This document shows positions 1 through 6,196 of a stretch of 6,600 nucleotides of DNA, piece after piece (the first letter of the stretch is position 1; each line of letters opens with the position of its first letter). This DNA is from Xanthobacteraceae bacterium. Its GTDB lineage: Bacteria; Pseudomonadota; Alphaproteobacteria; Rhizobiales; Xanthobacteraceae. The stretch is taken from assembly GCA_030043285.1 (NCBI GenBank), contig JASHXZ010000560.1:1-6600 (forward strand), given 5' to 3'. Made by a program: the position numbers and the translations under genes. The notes beneath the pieces are model-generated. The model was not told the DNA's origin and ran no database searches. It saw nothing but the letters and a program-made list of their open reading frames with translations.

Positions 1-10
1 GTGACTATGG

Positions 11-30
11 ATTCCCGCTTGCGCGGGAAT
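11..30. repeat. REP-like short palindrome
   Basis: Perfect 8-bp arms ATTCCCGC (11-18) and GCGGGAAT (23-30) flank a 4-base loop TTGC. With its flanks (TGG before, GACG after) it matches the very common dispersed bacterial palindrome that yields the spurious peptide 'DSRLRGNDG' when translated. It lies just upstream of the ABC ATPase gene, between it and whatever precedes the window. It may act as an mRNA-stabilising or attenuating hairpin within a longer operon; that role is inference. Confidence 0.8.
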
Positions 31-71
31 GACGGTGAGCCGATCAGCTGGATTTGGAACGAGGCAACACC

Positions 72-1355
72 ATGGCCGCTCTGCTCGAGATTCAAGATTG
101 CTGTCAGTCGTTCCCACGCGCCGACGGCGGCGAGCATCTGGTGCTCGACCACATCGATTTTCAGCTCGCGCAAGGCGAGATCGTCGGCCTCCTTGGCCGC
201 ACCGGCTCGGGCAAATCGACGCTGCTGCGGCTCATTGCCGGGCTGGCGCAACCCAGCTACGGCAGCATCACCTATCTGGGTCAACGGATCGACGCGCCGC
301 CGCCCGGCGTCGCCATGGTGTTCCAGTCGTTCGCGCTGTTTCCCTGGCTGACGGTCTTGGAAAACGTGCAGCTCGGGCTCGAGGCGCTCGGCCTGCCCGA
401 GGCGGAAATCAGGAGCCGCGCGCTCGCCGCCATCGACCTGATCGGGCTGGACGGCTACGAATCGGCGTTTCCGCGCGAGCTGTCCGGCGGCATGCGCCAG
501 CGCGTCGGCTTCGCCCGCGCGCTGGTCGTGCATCCGAATATTCTCTTGATGGACGAGCCGTTTTCGGCGCTCGATGTGCTCACTGCGGAAACGCTGCGCA
601 CCGACTTCCTCGACCTGTGGGGCGAAGGCAAGCTGCCGATCAAGGGCGTGATCCTGGTCACCCACAACATCGAGGAAGCGGTGCTGATGTGCGACCGCAT
701 CCTGCTGTTCTCGACCAACCCGGCGCGCATCATCAACGACATCAAGGTCGATCTGCGCCAGCCGCGCAACCGGCTCGATCCGCAATTCCGCGATCTGGTC
801 GAGACCATCTACGTGGCGATGACGGCGCGTGCGCCGCGGCCGCAGCAGTTCGGTGCCGCGGCTACCCTCAACACGGTGCTGCCGCGGGTGTCCGCCAACC
901 TGTTGTCCGGCTTGATGGAGACCGTCGCCGGCCAGCCCTATAACGGCAAGGCTGACCTGCCGGTGCTCGGCGACGAATTGCACATGGAGGTCGACGATCT
1001 GTTTCCGGTCGCCGAGTCGCTGCAGCTTCTGCATCTCGCCGAGATCGAGGGCGGCGACATCAAGCTCACCGATGCCGGCAAGCAGTTCGCCGAAGCCGGC
1101 ATGGACGACCGCAAGAAACTTTTTCAGCGCCAGCTCTTGACCTTCGTGCCGCTCGCCGCCCACGTCCGCCGCGTGCTCCAAGAGCGCGCCAACCACGTGG
1201 CGCCGAAGAGCCGCTTCCTCGACGAGCTGGAAGACCACATGAGCACCGAGGACGCCGAGCATACGCTGCGCGCCGTCACCGCCTGGGGTCGCTTCGCCGA
1301 GCTGTACGCCTACGACGACGATTCGCAGACGTTCAGTTTGGAGAACCCGACGTAG
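72..1355 (+). CDS. ABC transporter ATP-binding protein, nitrate/sulfonate/taurine class, with C-terminal AAA-associated domain
   Basis: This 427-residue cytoplasmic ATPase should energise import of a small anion or organic substrate through a membrane permease not in this window. Residues 1-250 form a complete ABC domain: Walker [10 protein letters not shown] (42-50), Q-loop Q85 in [10 protein letters not shown], signature LSGGMRQ (137-143), Walker B ILLMDE (157-162) and H-loop H198 in VTHNIEEA. The [13 protein letters not shown] stretch is typical of TauB/SsuB/NrtD-like proteins, which are normally about 250-270 residues. The extra ~160 residues (about 265-420) look like the AAA-associated C-terminal domain, helical and acidic, seen in a subset of these ATPases; its role is not settled. 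The start at ATG 72 is chosen because GAGG (61-64) sits 7 bases upstream. A TTG at 54 in frame lacks such a site. The substrate cannot be told from sequence. The domain call is firm. Confidence 0.93.
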   Translation: MAALLEIQDCCQSFPRADGGEHLVLDHIDFQLAQGEIVGLLGRTGSGKSTLLRLIAGLAQPSYGSITYLGQRIDAPPPGVAMVFQSFALFPWLTVLENVQLGLEALGLPEAEIRSRALAAIDLIGLDGYESAFPRELSGGMRQRVGFARALVVHPNILLMDEPFSALDVLTAETLRTDFLDLWGEGKLPIKGVILVTHNIEEAVLMCDRILLFSTNPARIINDIKVDLRQPRNRLDPQFRDLVETIYVAMTARAPRPQQFGAAATLNTVLPRVSANLLSGLMETVAGQPYNGKADLPVLGDELHMEVDDLFPVAESLQLLHLAEIEGGDIKLTDAGKQFAEAGMDDRKKLFQRQLLTFVPLAAHVRRVLQERANHVAPKSRFLDELEDHMSTEDAEHTLRAVTAWGRFAELYAYDDDSQTFSLENPT

Positions 1356-1364
1356 CCCTGTTCA

Positions 1365-1471
1365 CCTCATCCTGAGGCGGCCGCGAAGCGGCCCTCGAAG
1401 GATGTAGGCCGTGGCGCCTCGGCCTCGCCCTTCGAGGCTCGGCGCTGCGCGCCGAGCGCCTCAGGGTGAGG
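1365..1471. repeat. Nested intergenic inverted repeat (Rhizobiales-type)
   Basis: Outer arms CCTCATCCTGAGG (1365-1377) and CCTCAGGGTGAGG (1459-1471) are complementary with one mismatch. Inside lie second arms CTCGAAGG (1394-1401) / CCTTCGAG (1429-1436). Three hairpins nest within: GGCCGC-GAA-GCGGCC (1379-1393), AGGCC/GGCCT (1406-1425) and CTCGGCGC-TGC-GCGCCGAG (1438-1456). The whole could fold as a branched, cruciform-like structure. I recognise the CCTCATCCTGAGG ends as a widely dispersed Rhizobiales intergenic repeat. It fills the gap between the convergent ABC ATPase and tesB genes, so it could act as a two-way transcription or RNA-decay barrier. There is no T-run after it on the + strand, so it is not a classic intrinsic terminator. 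Confidence 0.85.
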
Positions 1472-1503
1472 AATAAGGGCGAATCGCACAAACAAAAAAG
1501 AAG

Positions 1504-2379
1504 TTACGCCGGCTTCCGCCGCTCGCGCAGCAAGCCTTCCTGCGCCACCGAGGCGATCAGCGTGCCGTCGCGGGTGAAAATCAGGCCGCGGGAAAAACCG
1601 CGCGAGTCGGCGAGGCTCGGACTGTCCTGGGCGTACAGCAGCCACTCGTCGGCGCGGAACGGCCGGTGAAACCACATCGCATGATCGAGACTCGCTCCCA
1701 TGATGTCCTTGTCGAACACGCTGCGGCCGTGCGGGATCAGCGCCGAATCGAGCAGCATCATGTCGGACGCGTAGGCCAGCACGCAGCGATGAATCGCCGG
1801 CTCGTCCGGCAGGCTGCCGGTGGCGCGAATCCAGACGTGAAAGCGCCCCTCGTCGGATTTTTCGCCGAGGTAGCGCCGCAACTCGACCGGCCGCAGCTCG
1901 ATCGGCCGCTCGCGTTCGTAGTAGCGGCGCACCGGCTCGGGCATCAGCGGCCAGACCTTGTCTTTCATCTCGGCTTCGCTCGGCAGCGCCTCCGGCATCG
2001 GCACGTCGGGCATCTTGATCTGATGGGTGAGGCCGTCCTCGCACAGGTGAAACGACACCGACATCGAGAAGATGGCGTGGCCGTGCTGGATCGCCACCAC
2101 GCGCCTCGTGGTGAAGCTGCGGCCGTCGCGGATGCGGTCGACCTCGTAGATGATCGGCACCTTGGGATCGCCGCCGAGCAGAAAATAGGCGTGCAGCGAA
2201 TGCGGCGGACGGGCCGTCAAATCCTCGACCGTGCGGCAGGCCGCCACCAGCGCCTGGCCGATCACCTGGCCGCCGAACACGCGCTGCCACCGGTCTTGCG
2301 GCGAGCGGCCGCGGAACAGATTGAGCTCGAGCGGCTCCAGATCGAGGATTTCGAGCAATCCTTTGACGGCGGAAGACAT
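1504..2379 (-). CDS. tesB: Acyl-CoA thioesterase II (TesB)
   Basis: Cytoplasmic double-hotdog thioesterase of 291 residues (E. coli TesB is 286) that hydrolyses medium- and long-chain acyl-CoA to free acid and CoA. Family hallmarks in order: LLEILDLEPLELNLFRG (8-24), QRVFGGQVIGQAL (32-44), SLHAYFLLGGD (61-71), DGRSFTTRRVVAIQHG (85-100), the second hotdog with YASDMMLLDSALIPHG (203-218), ASLDHAMWFHRPFR (229-242) and the end motif AQEGLLR (279-285). Positions equal to the E. coli triad Asp204/Thr228/Gln278 are D206, S230 and Q280, so Ser replaces Thr. ATG at 2379 is chosen over the adjacent TTG at 2382 because AGGAG (2385-2389, complement) lies 5 bases from it. It is transcribed away from the FAD hydroxylase gene and towards the ABC ATPase gene. 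Other members of its usual neighbourhood (ammonium transporter genes in some Rhizobiales, by memory) are absent. Confidence 0.95.
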   Translation of the reverse strand: MSSAVKGLLEILDLEPLELNLFRGRSPQDRWQRVFGGQVIGQALVAACRTVEDLTARPPHSLHAYFLLGGDPKVPIIYEVDRIRDGRSFTTRRVVAIQHGHAIFSMSVSFHLCEDGLTHQIKMPDVPMPEALPSEAEMKDKVWPLMPEPVRRYYERERPIELRPVELRRYLGEKSDEGRFHVWIRATGSLPDEPAIHRCVLAYASDMMLLDSALIPHGRSVFDKDIMGASLDHAMWFHRPFRADEWLLYAQDSPSLADSRGFSRGLIFTRDGTLIASVAQEGLLRERRKPA

Positions 2380-2394
2380 CAAATCTCCTGTCCA

Positions 2395-2517
2395 GTTTCC
2401 CGGATGCGGTGCAGCGCGCAGCGGTGCACCGCTGATCCGGGACCTTTACGAACTCGGCGTTTGTTACGATCCCGGGTCTGCAGCGCACCACTTCGTGCTG
2501 CGCTGCGCCCGGGAAAC
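2395..2517. repeat. Composite palindromic repeat between divergent genes
   Basis: The ends GTTTCCCGG (2395-2403) and CCGGGAAAC (2509-2517) are perfect inverted repeats. Two hairpin units lie inside. Unit A (2398-2442) has perfect arms TCCCGGAT / ATCCGGGA and contains the 14-bp palindrome AGCGGTGCACCGCT (2420-2433). Unit B (2471-2513) has CCCGGG at each end and arms GCAGCGCA (2480-2487) / TGCGCTGC (2499-2506) around a small CAC-TTC-GTG hairpin. A 28-base unstructured spacer (2443-2470) separates the units. It resembles, from memory, non-autonomous palindromic elements scattered in Bradyrhizobium and relatives. No coding sequence is apparent inside. It occupies most of the tesB/hydroxylase intergenic space and so lies between both promoters. 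Confidence 0.8.
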
Positions 2518-2546
2518 AACGCGGGGCCAAAGCCAATCGAACGTGC

Positions 2547-2572
2547 TAAGATAAAGCCCCTGCCGAGGCAGG
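2547..2572 (+). promoter_or_regulatory. Possible -10 element and leader hairpin ahead of the hydroxylase gene
   Basis: TAAGAT (2547-2552), preceded by TGC (2544-2546), resembles an extended -10 box. No good -35 is seen 16-18 bases upstream, so the promoter call is weak. Just downstream, CCTGCC-GA-GGCAGG (2559-2572) forms a perfect 6-bp palindrome that would lie in the mRNA leader and ends 16 bases before the first ATG. It could affect ribosome access; this is inference. Confidence 0.3.
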
Positions 2573-2588
2573 CGCGCAAGCGCTGTGT

Positions 2589-3827
2589 ATGGACGCGATT
2601 ATGACTCGCAACAATACCGACGTGCTGATTGCCGGAGGCGGTTTCGCCGGGCTGACCTTGGCGATCGCGCTGCGCCAGGCGCTCGGCCCGACATTCAACG
2701 TCGCGGTCGCCGACCCGGCGCTCGGCAAAAGCCACGCCGGCGATGAGCGCGCCTCGGCCATCATCGCGGCGGCGCGGCGCCTGTTCGAAGCGGTCGGCGT
2801 ATGGGAGGCAGTGGCCGACCAGGCGCAGCCGATCCTCGACATGGTGGTCACCGACAGCCGGCTCGCCGACGCGGTGCGGCCGGTGTTTCTCAGTTTCGAC
2901 GGCGACATCGAGCCGGGCGAGCCGTTCGCCCATATGATCGAGAACCGGCATTTGGTCGACGCGTTGGAAAGAAAGGCGCGCGAGCTGGGCGTCGAGCTGA
3001 AAGCCGGGGCGGTGACGAGCTTCTCGCATGGCTCTCCGCAAAAAGTCGACGCGCAATTTGCCGACGGCGCCACGATGTCCGCGCGTCTCCTGGTCGCCGC
3101 CGACGGCGCGCGCTCGACCATTCGTCAGGCCGCCGGCATCGCCACCCATGGCTGGGAGTACGGCCAGTCCGCCATCGTCACCACGGTGGGGCATGAACGC
3201 GATCACAACGGCCGCGCCGAGGAGCATTTTCTGCCCGCCGGTCCGTTCGCGATCCTGCCGCTCAAAGGCCGCCGCTCCTCGATCGTGTGGACGGAAAAAA
3301 CGAGCGAAGCCGAGCGCATCGTCGCGCTGCCCGATGCGGCGTTTCACGACGAGCTGGAGCAGCGCTTCAAGCTGCATCTCGGCGAGATCGAAGTGGTGGG
3401 CGCGCGGCGCGTGCTGCCGCTCGGCTTTTTCGTGGCGCGCGCGTTCATCGCCGAGCGCATCGTGCTCGCCGGTGACGCCGCCCACGTCATTCATCCGATC
3501 GCCGGGCAGGGCCTCAACATGGGGCTGAAGGACGTCGCTGCGCTGGCCGAAGTGATCGTCGATGCCGCGCGGCTCGGCCTCGATCCGGGCGACACAACGG
3601 TGCTGGAACGCTATCAGCGCTGGCGGCGCTTCGACACGATGACCATGGGGCTCGCCACCGACGGGTTGAACCGGCTGTTCTCCAATCGCTCCGACGTGCT
3701 GCGCCTGGTCCGCGACGTCGGCCTCGGCATGGTCGAGCGCCTGCCGGGCATCAAGCGCCTGTTCATCCGCGAAGCCGCCGGCCTGTTCGGCGACGTTCCC
3801 AAACTATTGCGCGGCGAAGCGCTGTAG
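2589..3827 (+). CDS. UbiH/UbiF/VisC/COQ6-family FAD-dependent hydroxylase (ubiquinone biosynthesis)
   Basis: A 412-residue flavoprotein monooxygenase, about the usual family length, expected to use FAD, NAD(P)H or another electron donor and O2 to hydroxylate the aromatic ring of a ubiquinone precursor at the inner membrane. The N-terminal FAD dinucleotide motif is GGGFAG (16-21). DERASA (52-57) fits the conserved D-x-R site. The DG motif is ADGARSTIR (171-179). The second FAD site is LAGDAAH (293-299), followed by [14 protein letters not shown] (302-315), which matches the UbiH/COQ6 family signature. There is no membrane segment. The ring position it modifies (C1, C5 or C6) cannot be assigned: Alphaproteobacteria use divergent members such as UbiL and UbiM, so I give no symbol. 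Neither ATG 2589 nor ATG 2601 has a clear Shine-Dalgarno; both keep the FAD motif intact. It is the first gene of a run with gpsA and the EVE gene. Confidence 0.9.
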   Translation: MDAIMTRNNTDVLIAGGGFAGLTLAIALRQALGPTFNVAVADPALGKSHAGDERASAIIAAARRLFEAVGVWEAVADQAQPILDMVVTDSRLADAVRPVFLSFDGDIEPGEPFAHMIENRHLVDALERKARELGVELKAGAVTSFSHGSPQKVDAQFADGATMSARLLVAADGARSTIRQAAGIATHGWEYGQSAIVTTVGHERDHNGRAEEHFLPAGPFAILPLKGRRSSIVWTEKTSEAERIVALPDAAFHDELEQRFKLHLGEIEVVGARRVLPLGFFVARAFIAERIVLAGDAAHVIHPIAGQGLNMGLKDVAALAEVIVDAARLGLDPGDTTVLERYQRWRRFDTMTMGLATDGLNRLFSNRSDVLRLVRDVGLGMVERLPGIKRLFIREAAGLFGDVPKLLRGEAL

Positions 3828-3834
3828 CATCGCC

Positions 3835-3864
3835 ATGACCTTCGAGCGCATGACCTTCGAGCGC
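3835..3864 (+). repeat. Perfect 15-bp tandem duplication at the gpsA start
   Basis: ATGACCTTCGAGCGC occurs twice back to back (3835-3849 and 3850-3864). It repeats the start codon and the first five codons, so the predicted protein begins [10 protein letters not shown]. The copy keeps the reading frame. The likely cause is replication slippage; the effect is two equivalent start codons 15 bases apart. Confidence 0.97.
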
Positions 3865-4833
3865 ATCGCGGTCATCGGCGCCGGCGCCTGGGGCACCGCG
3901 CTGGCGCTGACTTGCGCGCGCGCCGGGCGCAGCGTGACGCTGTGGGAGCACGATGCGGCGAACGCCGAGAATCTGAAAAAGCGGCGCGAAAGCCTGTTCC
4001 TGCCCGGCGCGCGCGTTCCCGACGACATCGTCATCGCGCCTGATCTCGCCACGGCGGCGCGCGCGCAAGCGCTGCTGCTCGTCGTGCCGGCGCAAGCGGT
4101 ACGCAGCGCCGCGGAAAAACTTGCGCCGCTCGTCGCGCCCGGCACGCCTGTCATCGTCTGCGCCAAGGGCATCGAGCGCGGCAGCAAGCAATTCGTGACC
4201 GACGTGGTCGCCGACTGCGCACCGCGCGTCGTGCCGGCGATCCTGTCGGGACCGAGCTTTGCGGCCGACGTGGCGCGCGGCCTGCCGACCGCAGTGACGC
4301 TCGCGGCGCGCGACGCGACACTGGCCGGTGAACTTGCGCGCGCGCTCGGCTCGGCGAATTTCCGGCCCTATCACTCAACCGACGTGCGTGGCGTCGAGAT
4401 CGGCGGCGCCGCCAAGAACGTGCTGGCGATCGCTGCCGGCATCGTCGCCGGCCGCAAGCTCGGCGCCAGCGCCGCGGCGGCGCTGGTGACGCGCGGCTTT
4501 GCCGAGCTGGCGCGCTTCGGCCGCGCCTACGGCGCGCGGCCGGAGACCATGATGGGCCTGTCCGGCCTCGGCGATTTGTTGCTCACCTGCTCGAGCCCGC
4601 AATCGCGCAATTTTTCGTTCGGCATGGCGCTCGGCGGCGGACAGCGGCCGGGCGAGATTCATGGCGGCCTTGCCGAAGGCGTGTTCACCGCGCCGGTGCT
4701 GCTCGATATGGCGCGCGAGCGCGAGGTCGAGATGCCGATCTCGGCCGCGGTCGCCGCGGTGCTGAACGAACAGATGAGCGTCGACGCGGCGATCGAATCG
4801 TTGCTGGCGCGACCATTGCGGGCGGAGGAATGA
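3835..4833 (+). CDS. gpsA: Glycerol-3-phosphate dehydrogenase [NAD(P)+]
   Basis: A 332-residue cytoplasmic enzyme that reduces dihydroxyacetone phosphate to sn-glycerol 3-phosphate, the backbone for phospholipid synthesis. The N-terminal Rossmann motif is [11 protein letters not shown] (14-24). Further conserved blocks are VCAKGIE (108-114), [18 protein letters not shown] (137-154), the helical-domain motif [15 protein letters not shown] (189-203) with catalytic lysine K194, [19 protein letters not shown] (241-259) with D247, and EGVFTA (281-286). Length matches the bacterial family. The first ATG lies 7 bases after the hydroxylase stop, and an identical second start lies at 3850; neither has a strong Shine-Dalgarno. 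E. coli GpsA has only about seven residues before its first beta strand, so both starts are credible. In Rhizobiales, as I recall, gpsA often follows tsaD; here a ubiquinone hydroxylase takes that place. Confidence 0.97.
   Translation: MTFERMTFERIAVIGAGAWGTALALTCARAGRSVTLWEHDAANAENLKKRRESLFLPGARVPDDIVIAPDLATAARAQALLLVVPAQAVRSAAEKLAPLVAPGTPVIVCAKGIERGSKQFVTDVVADCAPRVVPAILSGPSFAADVARGLPTAVTLAARDATLAGELARALGSANFRPYHSTDVRGVEIGGAAKNVLAIAAGIVAGRKLGASAAAALVTRGFAELARFGRAYGARPETMMGLSGLGDLLLTCSSPQSRNFSFGMALGGGQRPGEIHGGLAEGVFTAPVLLDMAREREVEMPISAAVAAVLNEQMSVDAAIESLLARPLRAEE
4824..4829 (+). promoter_or_regulatory. Shine-Dalgarno deciding the EVE gene start
   Basis: GGAGGA lies inside the last codons of gpsA, 6 bases before ATG 4836 but directly against ATG 4830. 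Spacing favours 4836, which also gives the family-typical N-terminus MAYWLLKTEP. Its place across the gpsA stop implies translational coupling. Confidence 0.75.
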
Positions 4834-4835
4834 TC

Positions 4836-5258
4836 ATGGCGTACTGGCTATTGAAGACCGAGCCGGAAGAATTTTCCTGGAACGATCAGGTGGCGCGCGG
4901 CAAGAAGGGCGAGCCGTGGAGCGGCGTGCGCAATTTCATCGCCCGCAAGCACCTCAAAGAGATGAAGCAGGGCGAGAAGTTCTTCTTCTATCACACCGGC
5001 AAGGAGAAGCAGGTCGTCGGCATCGGCGAGGTGTTGCGCGCGCATTATCCCGATCCGACCGCCGCCGAGGGTGAGCCGTGGGTCGCGATCACCACCGGCG
5101 CGGTCGAACCGCTGCCGCAGCCGGTGACGCTCGCCGCGATCAAGGCCGAGCCGAAGCTCAAAGACATGGCGCTCGTCAAATACGCGCGGCTCTCGGTGCA
5201 GCCGGTTTCGGCGGAGGAGTGGAAGCACGTTTGCAAAATGGGCGAGCTGAAGGGGTGA
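4836..5258 (+). CDS. EVE-domain protein (THYN1-like)
   Basis: A 140-residue single-domain protein. The start MAYWLLKTEPEEFSW, then WSGVRNFIARKHLKEM, GEKFFFYHTGKEKQVVGIGEV and the closing LVKYARLSVQPVSAEEW are the standard blocks of the EVE domain, a PUA-like fold related to YTH. EVE proteins are thought to bind modified bases in nucleic acid; some are linked to modified cytosine in DNA and some to modified RNA. The ligand of stand-alone proteobacterial members is not settled. It is a complete small domain with no signal peptide or membrane helix. The start at 4836 is 2 bases after the gpsA stop. The alternative ATG 4830 would overlap that stop as ATGA but would have no Shine-Dalgarno spacing. 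gpsA-EVE adjacency is common in Rhizobiales by memory, often with a YciI-like gene between; none is present here. Confidence 0.92.
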   Translation: MAYWLLKTEPEEFSWNDQVARGKKGEPWSGVRNFIARKHLKEMKQGEKFFFYHTGKEKQVVGIGEVLRAHYPDPTAAEGEPWVAITTGAVEPLPQPVTLAAIKAEPKLKDMALVKYARLSVQPVSAEEWKHVCKMGELKG

Positions 5259-5310
5259 GCGCGCTCGCGTCTGGCTAAGCGCGCTCGAACGGTGCGCCGC
5301 GATTACGGCG
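5258..5310. terminator. Candidate stem-loops at a convergent gene junction
   Basis: AGCGCGCTCG occurs twice (5258-5267 and 5278-5287). Since AGCGCGCT is its own reverse complement, the copies can pair as an 8-bp stem with a 12-base loop. A second small hairpin, CGCCG (5295-5299) / CGGCG (5306-5310), spans the stop codon of the minus-strand membrane protein. There is no T-tract on either side, so termination without Rho is unproven. Confidence 0.3.
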
Positions 5311-6025
5311 TGGCGAGTGCGGCGCCAGGGTGCAGCGCGTCCCGGATCGCCGGATGCCGCGAAGTTTTCCGGAGGAGCCCGATCAGCGCGTAGGAGTGGA
5401 TGAGGAAAGCGCGCGGCACGGCGTAGATCGGGATCAGCACGATCGGAAAGACGATTCCGCCGCCGCCACCTCCGGTGAGCCATCCGATCGCCACCGCGTT
5501 GACCAGGTCGGCCATGCCGAACAGGTTCCAGGCGATGGCGGCGGTGCGGGCATACGGTTTGCCGGCAAACCACCAGTACGCGACCAGGGGTGCAAAAATT
5601 CCCGTCAGGACGTCACCGACGCCGGCCGGGATCGCAAACACCCCCGGCAACTGCCCTTGGAAATAGCGGATCAGGAATACGCCACCGAGAATCCGTGCCG
5701 TCTGTATGGCGATCAGCCAGTGCTGCGGGATGGCGGCAATGATCTCGCGGAACGTTCGCGACAACAGGAACAGATACCCGACCGCAAGCGTCGTCGCCAA
5801 CGCGATCGGGATGCCACGCGGCCAGAACGCGAAGCGGAAGAAGCCGTTTCCGGCAAGCAGCACTACGCCGACCAGCCAGGCGGTGAAGATGATAGCCGAG
5901 CCGATTGCCCAGCGCCGCCGGCGCCATTGGTCGCCCGGCAGCGCGCGGATGCCGACATAGAGCCCCACCCAGTGCAGGGTCGAGGAAATCGACTGGATCA
6001 TTGCCTGCAAGAGAACGAGCGTCAT
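5303..6025 (-). CDS. Seven-helix integral membrane protein of unknown function
   Basis: A 240-residue, strongly hydrophobic protein. I see about seven membrane segments near residues 3-27, 40-58, 72-89, 103-121, 127-152, 161-183 and 191-217. Arginine-rich loops RRRR (35-38) and the tail RKTSRHPAIRD (219-229) suggest, by the positive-inside rule, an outside N-terminus and a cytoplasmic C-terminus. Possible functional residues within helices are D138 in IPAGVGDVL, D173 in GMADL and H210. Glycine hexamer 185-190 lies in a short outer loop. I do not recognise a named family; IPAGVGD and WNLFGMADLV resemble conserved blocks of uncharacterised proteobacterial membrane proteins. Start ATG 6025 is well supported by AGGAGGT (complement of 6032-6038) 6 bases upstream. 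It follows a 30-residue peptide gene, and the pair is divergent from a TetR gene that probably controls it. No transporter or enzyme signature was seen. Confidence 0.85.
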   Translation of the reverse strand: MTLVLLQAMIQSISSTLHWVGLYVGIRALPGDQWRRRRWAIGSAIIFTAWLVGVVLLAGNGFFRFAFWPRGIPIALATTLAVGYLFLLSRTFREIIAAIPQHWLIAIQTARILGGVFLIRYFQGQLPGVFAIPAGVGDVLTGIFAPLVAYWWFAGKPYARTAAIAWNLFGMADLVNAVAIGWLTGGGGGGIVFPIVLIPIYAVPRAFLIHSYALIGLLRKTSRHPAIRDALHPGAALATP

Positions 6026-6031
6026 CGGACC

Positions 6032-6038
6032 ACCTCCT
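6032..6038 (-). promoter_or_regulatory. Consensus Shine-Dalgarno of the membrane protein gene
   Basis: AGGAGGT on the minus strand, 6 bases before ATG 6025. It touches the TAA stop (6040-6038) of the upstream peptide gene, so translation of the two is likely coupled. It is the strongest ribosome binding site in the window. Confidence 0.85.
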
Positions 6039-6130
6039 TACCGGGTGACTGGGCCTGCCGCGGCAGTCGCGGCTCGCCGGCGCAGCCGGAAGGCACCGAG
6101 CAACGTCAAGATCGCCAGAATGAGCATCAT
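6038..6130 (-). CDS. Small 30-residue single-helix membrane peptide
   Basis: Reading from ATG 6130 gives 30 residues. A hydrophobic stretch MLILAILTLLGAF (2-14) is followed by RLRRR (15-19), then an alanine-rich tail ending GPVTR. This is the layout of a small inner-membrane peptide with the helix held by a cytoplasmic basic cluster. The minus-strand AGGAG (6139-6143) lies 8 bases before ATG 6130, a good site; the second ATG (6127) is 11 bases away. The stop abuts the Shine-Dalgarno of the downstream seven-helix protein, so the two genes look like one operon. I recognise no family. It could be a partner or regulator of the larger protein, or just a leader peptide coupling translation. Coding status rests on ribosome site, hydrophobic pattern and context. 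Confidence 0.6.
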   Translation of the reverse strand: MMLILAILTLLGAFRLRRRAATAAAGPVTR

Positions 6131-6143
6131 GGGATTTTCTCCT

Positions 6144-6172
6144 TTTACTATCGCGACCGGGTATGGTACTAT
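6144..6172 (+). promoter_or_regulatory. Candidate sigma-70-type promoter for the tetR gene
   Basis: TTTACT (6144-6149) and TACTAT (6167-6172) are 17 bases apart, each matching 4 of 6 consensus bases. TGG (6164-6166) ahead of the -10 gives an extended -10 pattern. Transcription would begin near 6179, leaving a leader of about 54 bases before the tetR ATG. The -10 lies inside the first operator-like palindrome, which fits self-repression. The promoter of the divergent minus-strand operon is not evident. Confidence 0.45.
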
Positions 6173-6181
6173 CGAGTACCA
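6164..6181. promoter_or_regulatory. Operator-like palindrome 1
   Basis: TGGTACT-ATCG-AGTACCA is a perfect inverted repeat with 7-bp arms and a 4-base centre, the size and symmetry of a TetR-family operator. It covers the candidate tetR -10 box and lies 34 bases upstream of the divergent peptide gene start (ATG 6130), so bound protein could block both directions. Confidence 0.7.
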
Positions 6182-6196
6182 ACCGGGATGCAGTAC

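Noticed and set aside
29..943. Plus-strand frame (304 residues) overlapping the ABC ATPase
   Set aside because: Alternative frame of the ATPase with Arg/Ala-rich composition; all ABC motifs are in the other frame.
1365..1471. Intrinsic transcription terminator for the ABC ATPase gene
   Set aside because: Strong stems are present but no T-tract follows on the + strand. The T-rich run on the minus strand (opposite 1489-1501) precedes the stems, the wrong order for a tesB terminator.
2395..2517. CRISPR-like repeat array
   Set aside because: There are only two unlike palindromic units with no regular identical repeats or spacers, and no cas genes nearby.
1367..2536. Minus-strand frame (389 residues) overlapping tesB in another frame
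   Set aside because: It begins and ends inside repeats, and its product is Arg/Ala-rich without motifs; the overlapping tesB frame carries every TesB block.
1666..2604. Plus-strand open frame (312 residues) opposite tesB
   Set aside because: Antisense shadow of tesB, with low-complexity Arg/Ala/His composition. It runs through a palindromic repeat and into the hydroxylase gene in another frame.
2379..3494. Long minus-strand open frame (371 residues) opposite the FAD hydroxylase
   Set aside because: It lies antisense to a gene with complete FAD motifs. Its product is Arg/Gly/His-rich, without recognisable domains. Such antisense frames are expected in high-GC genes.
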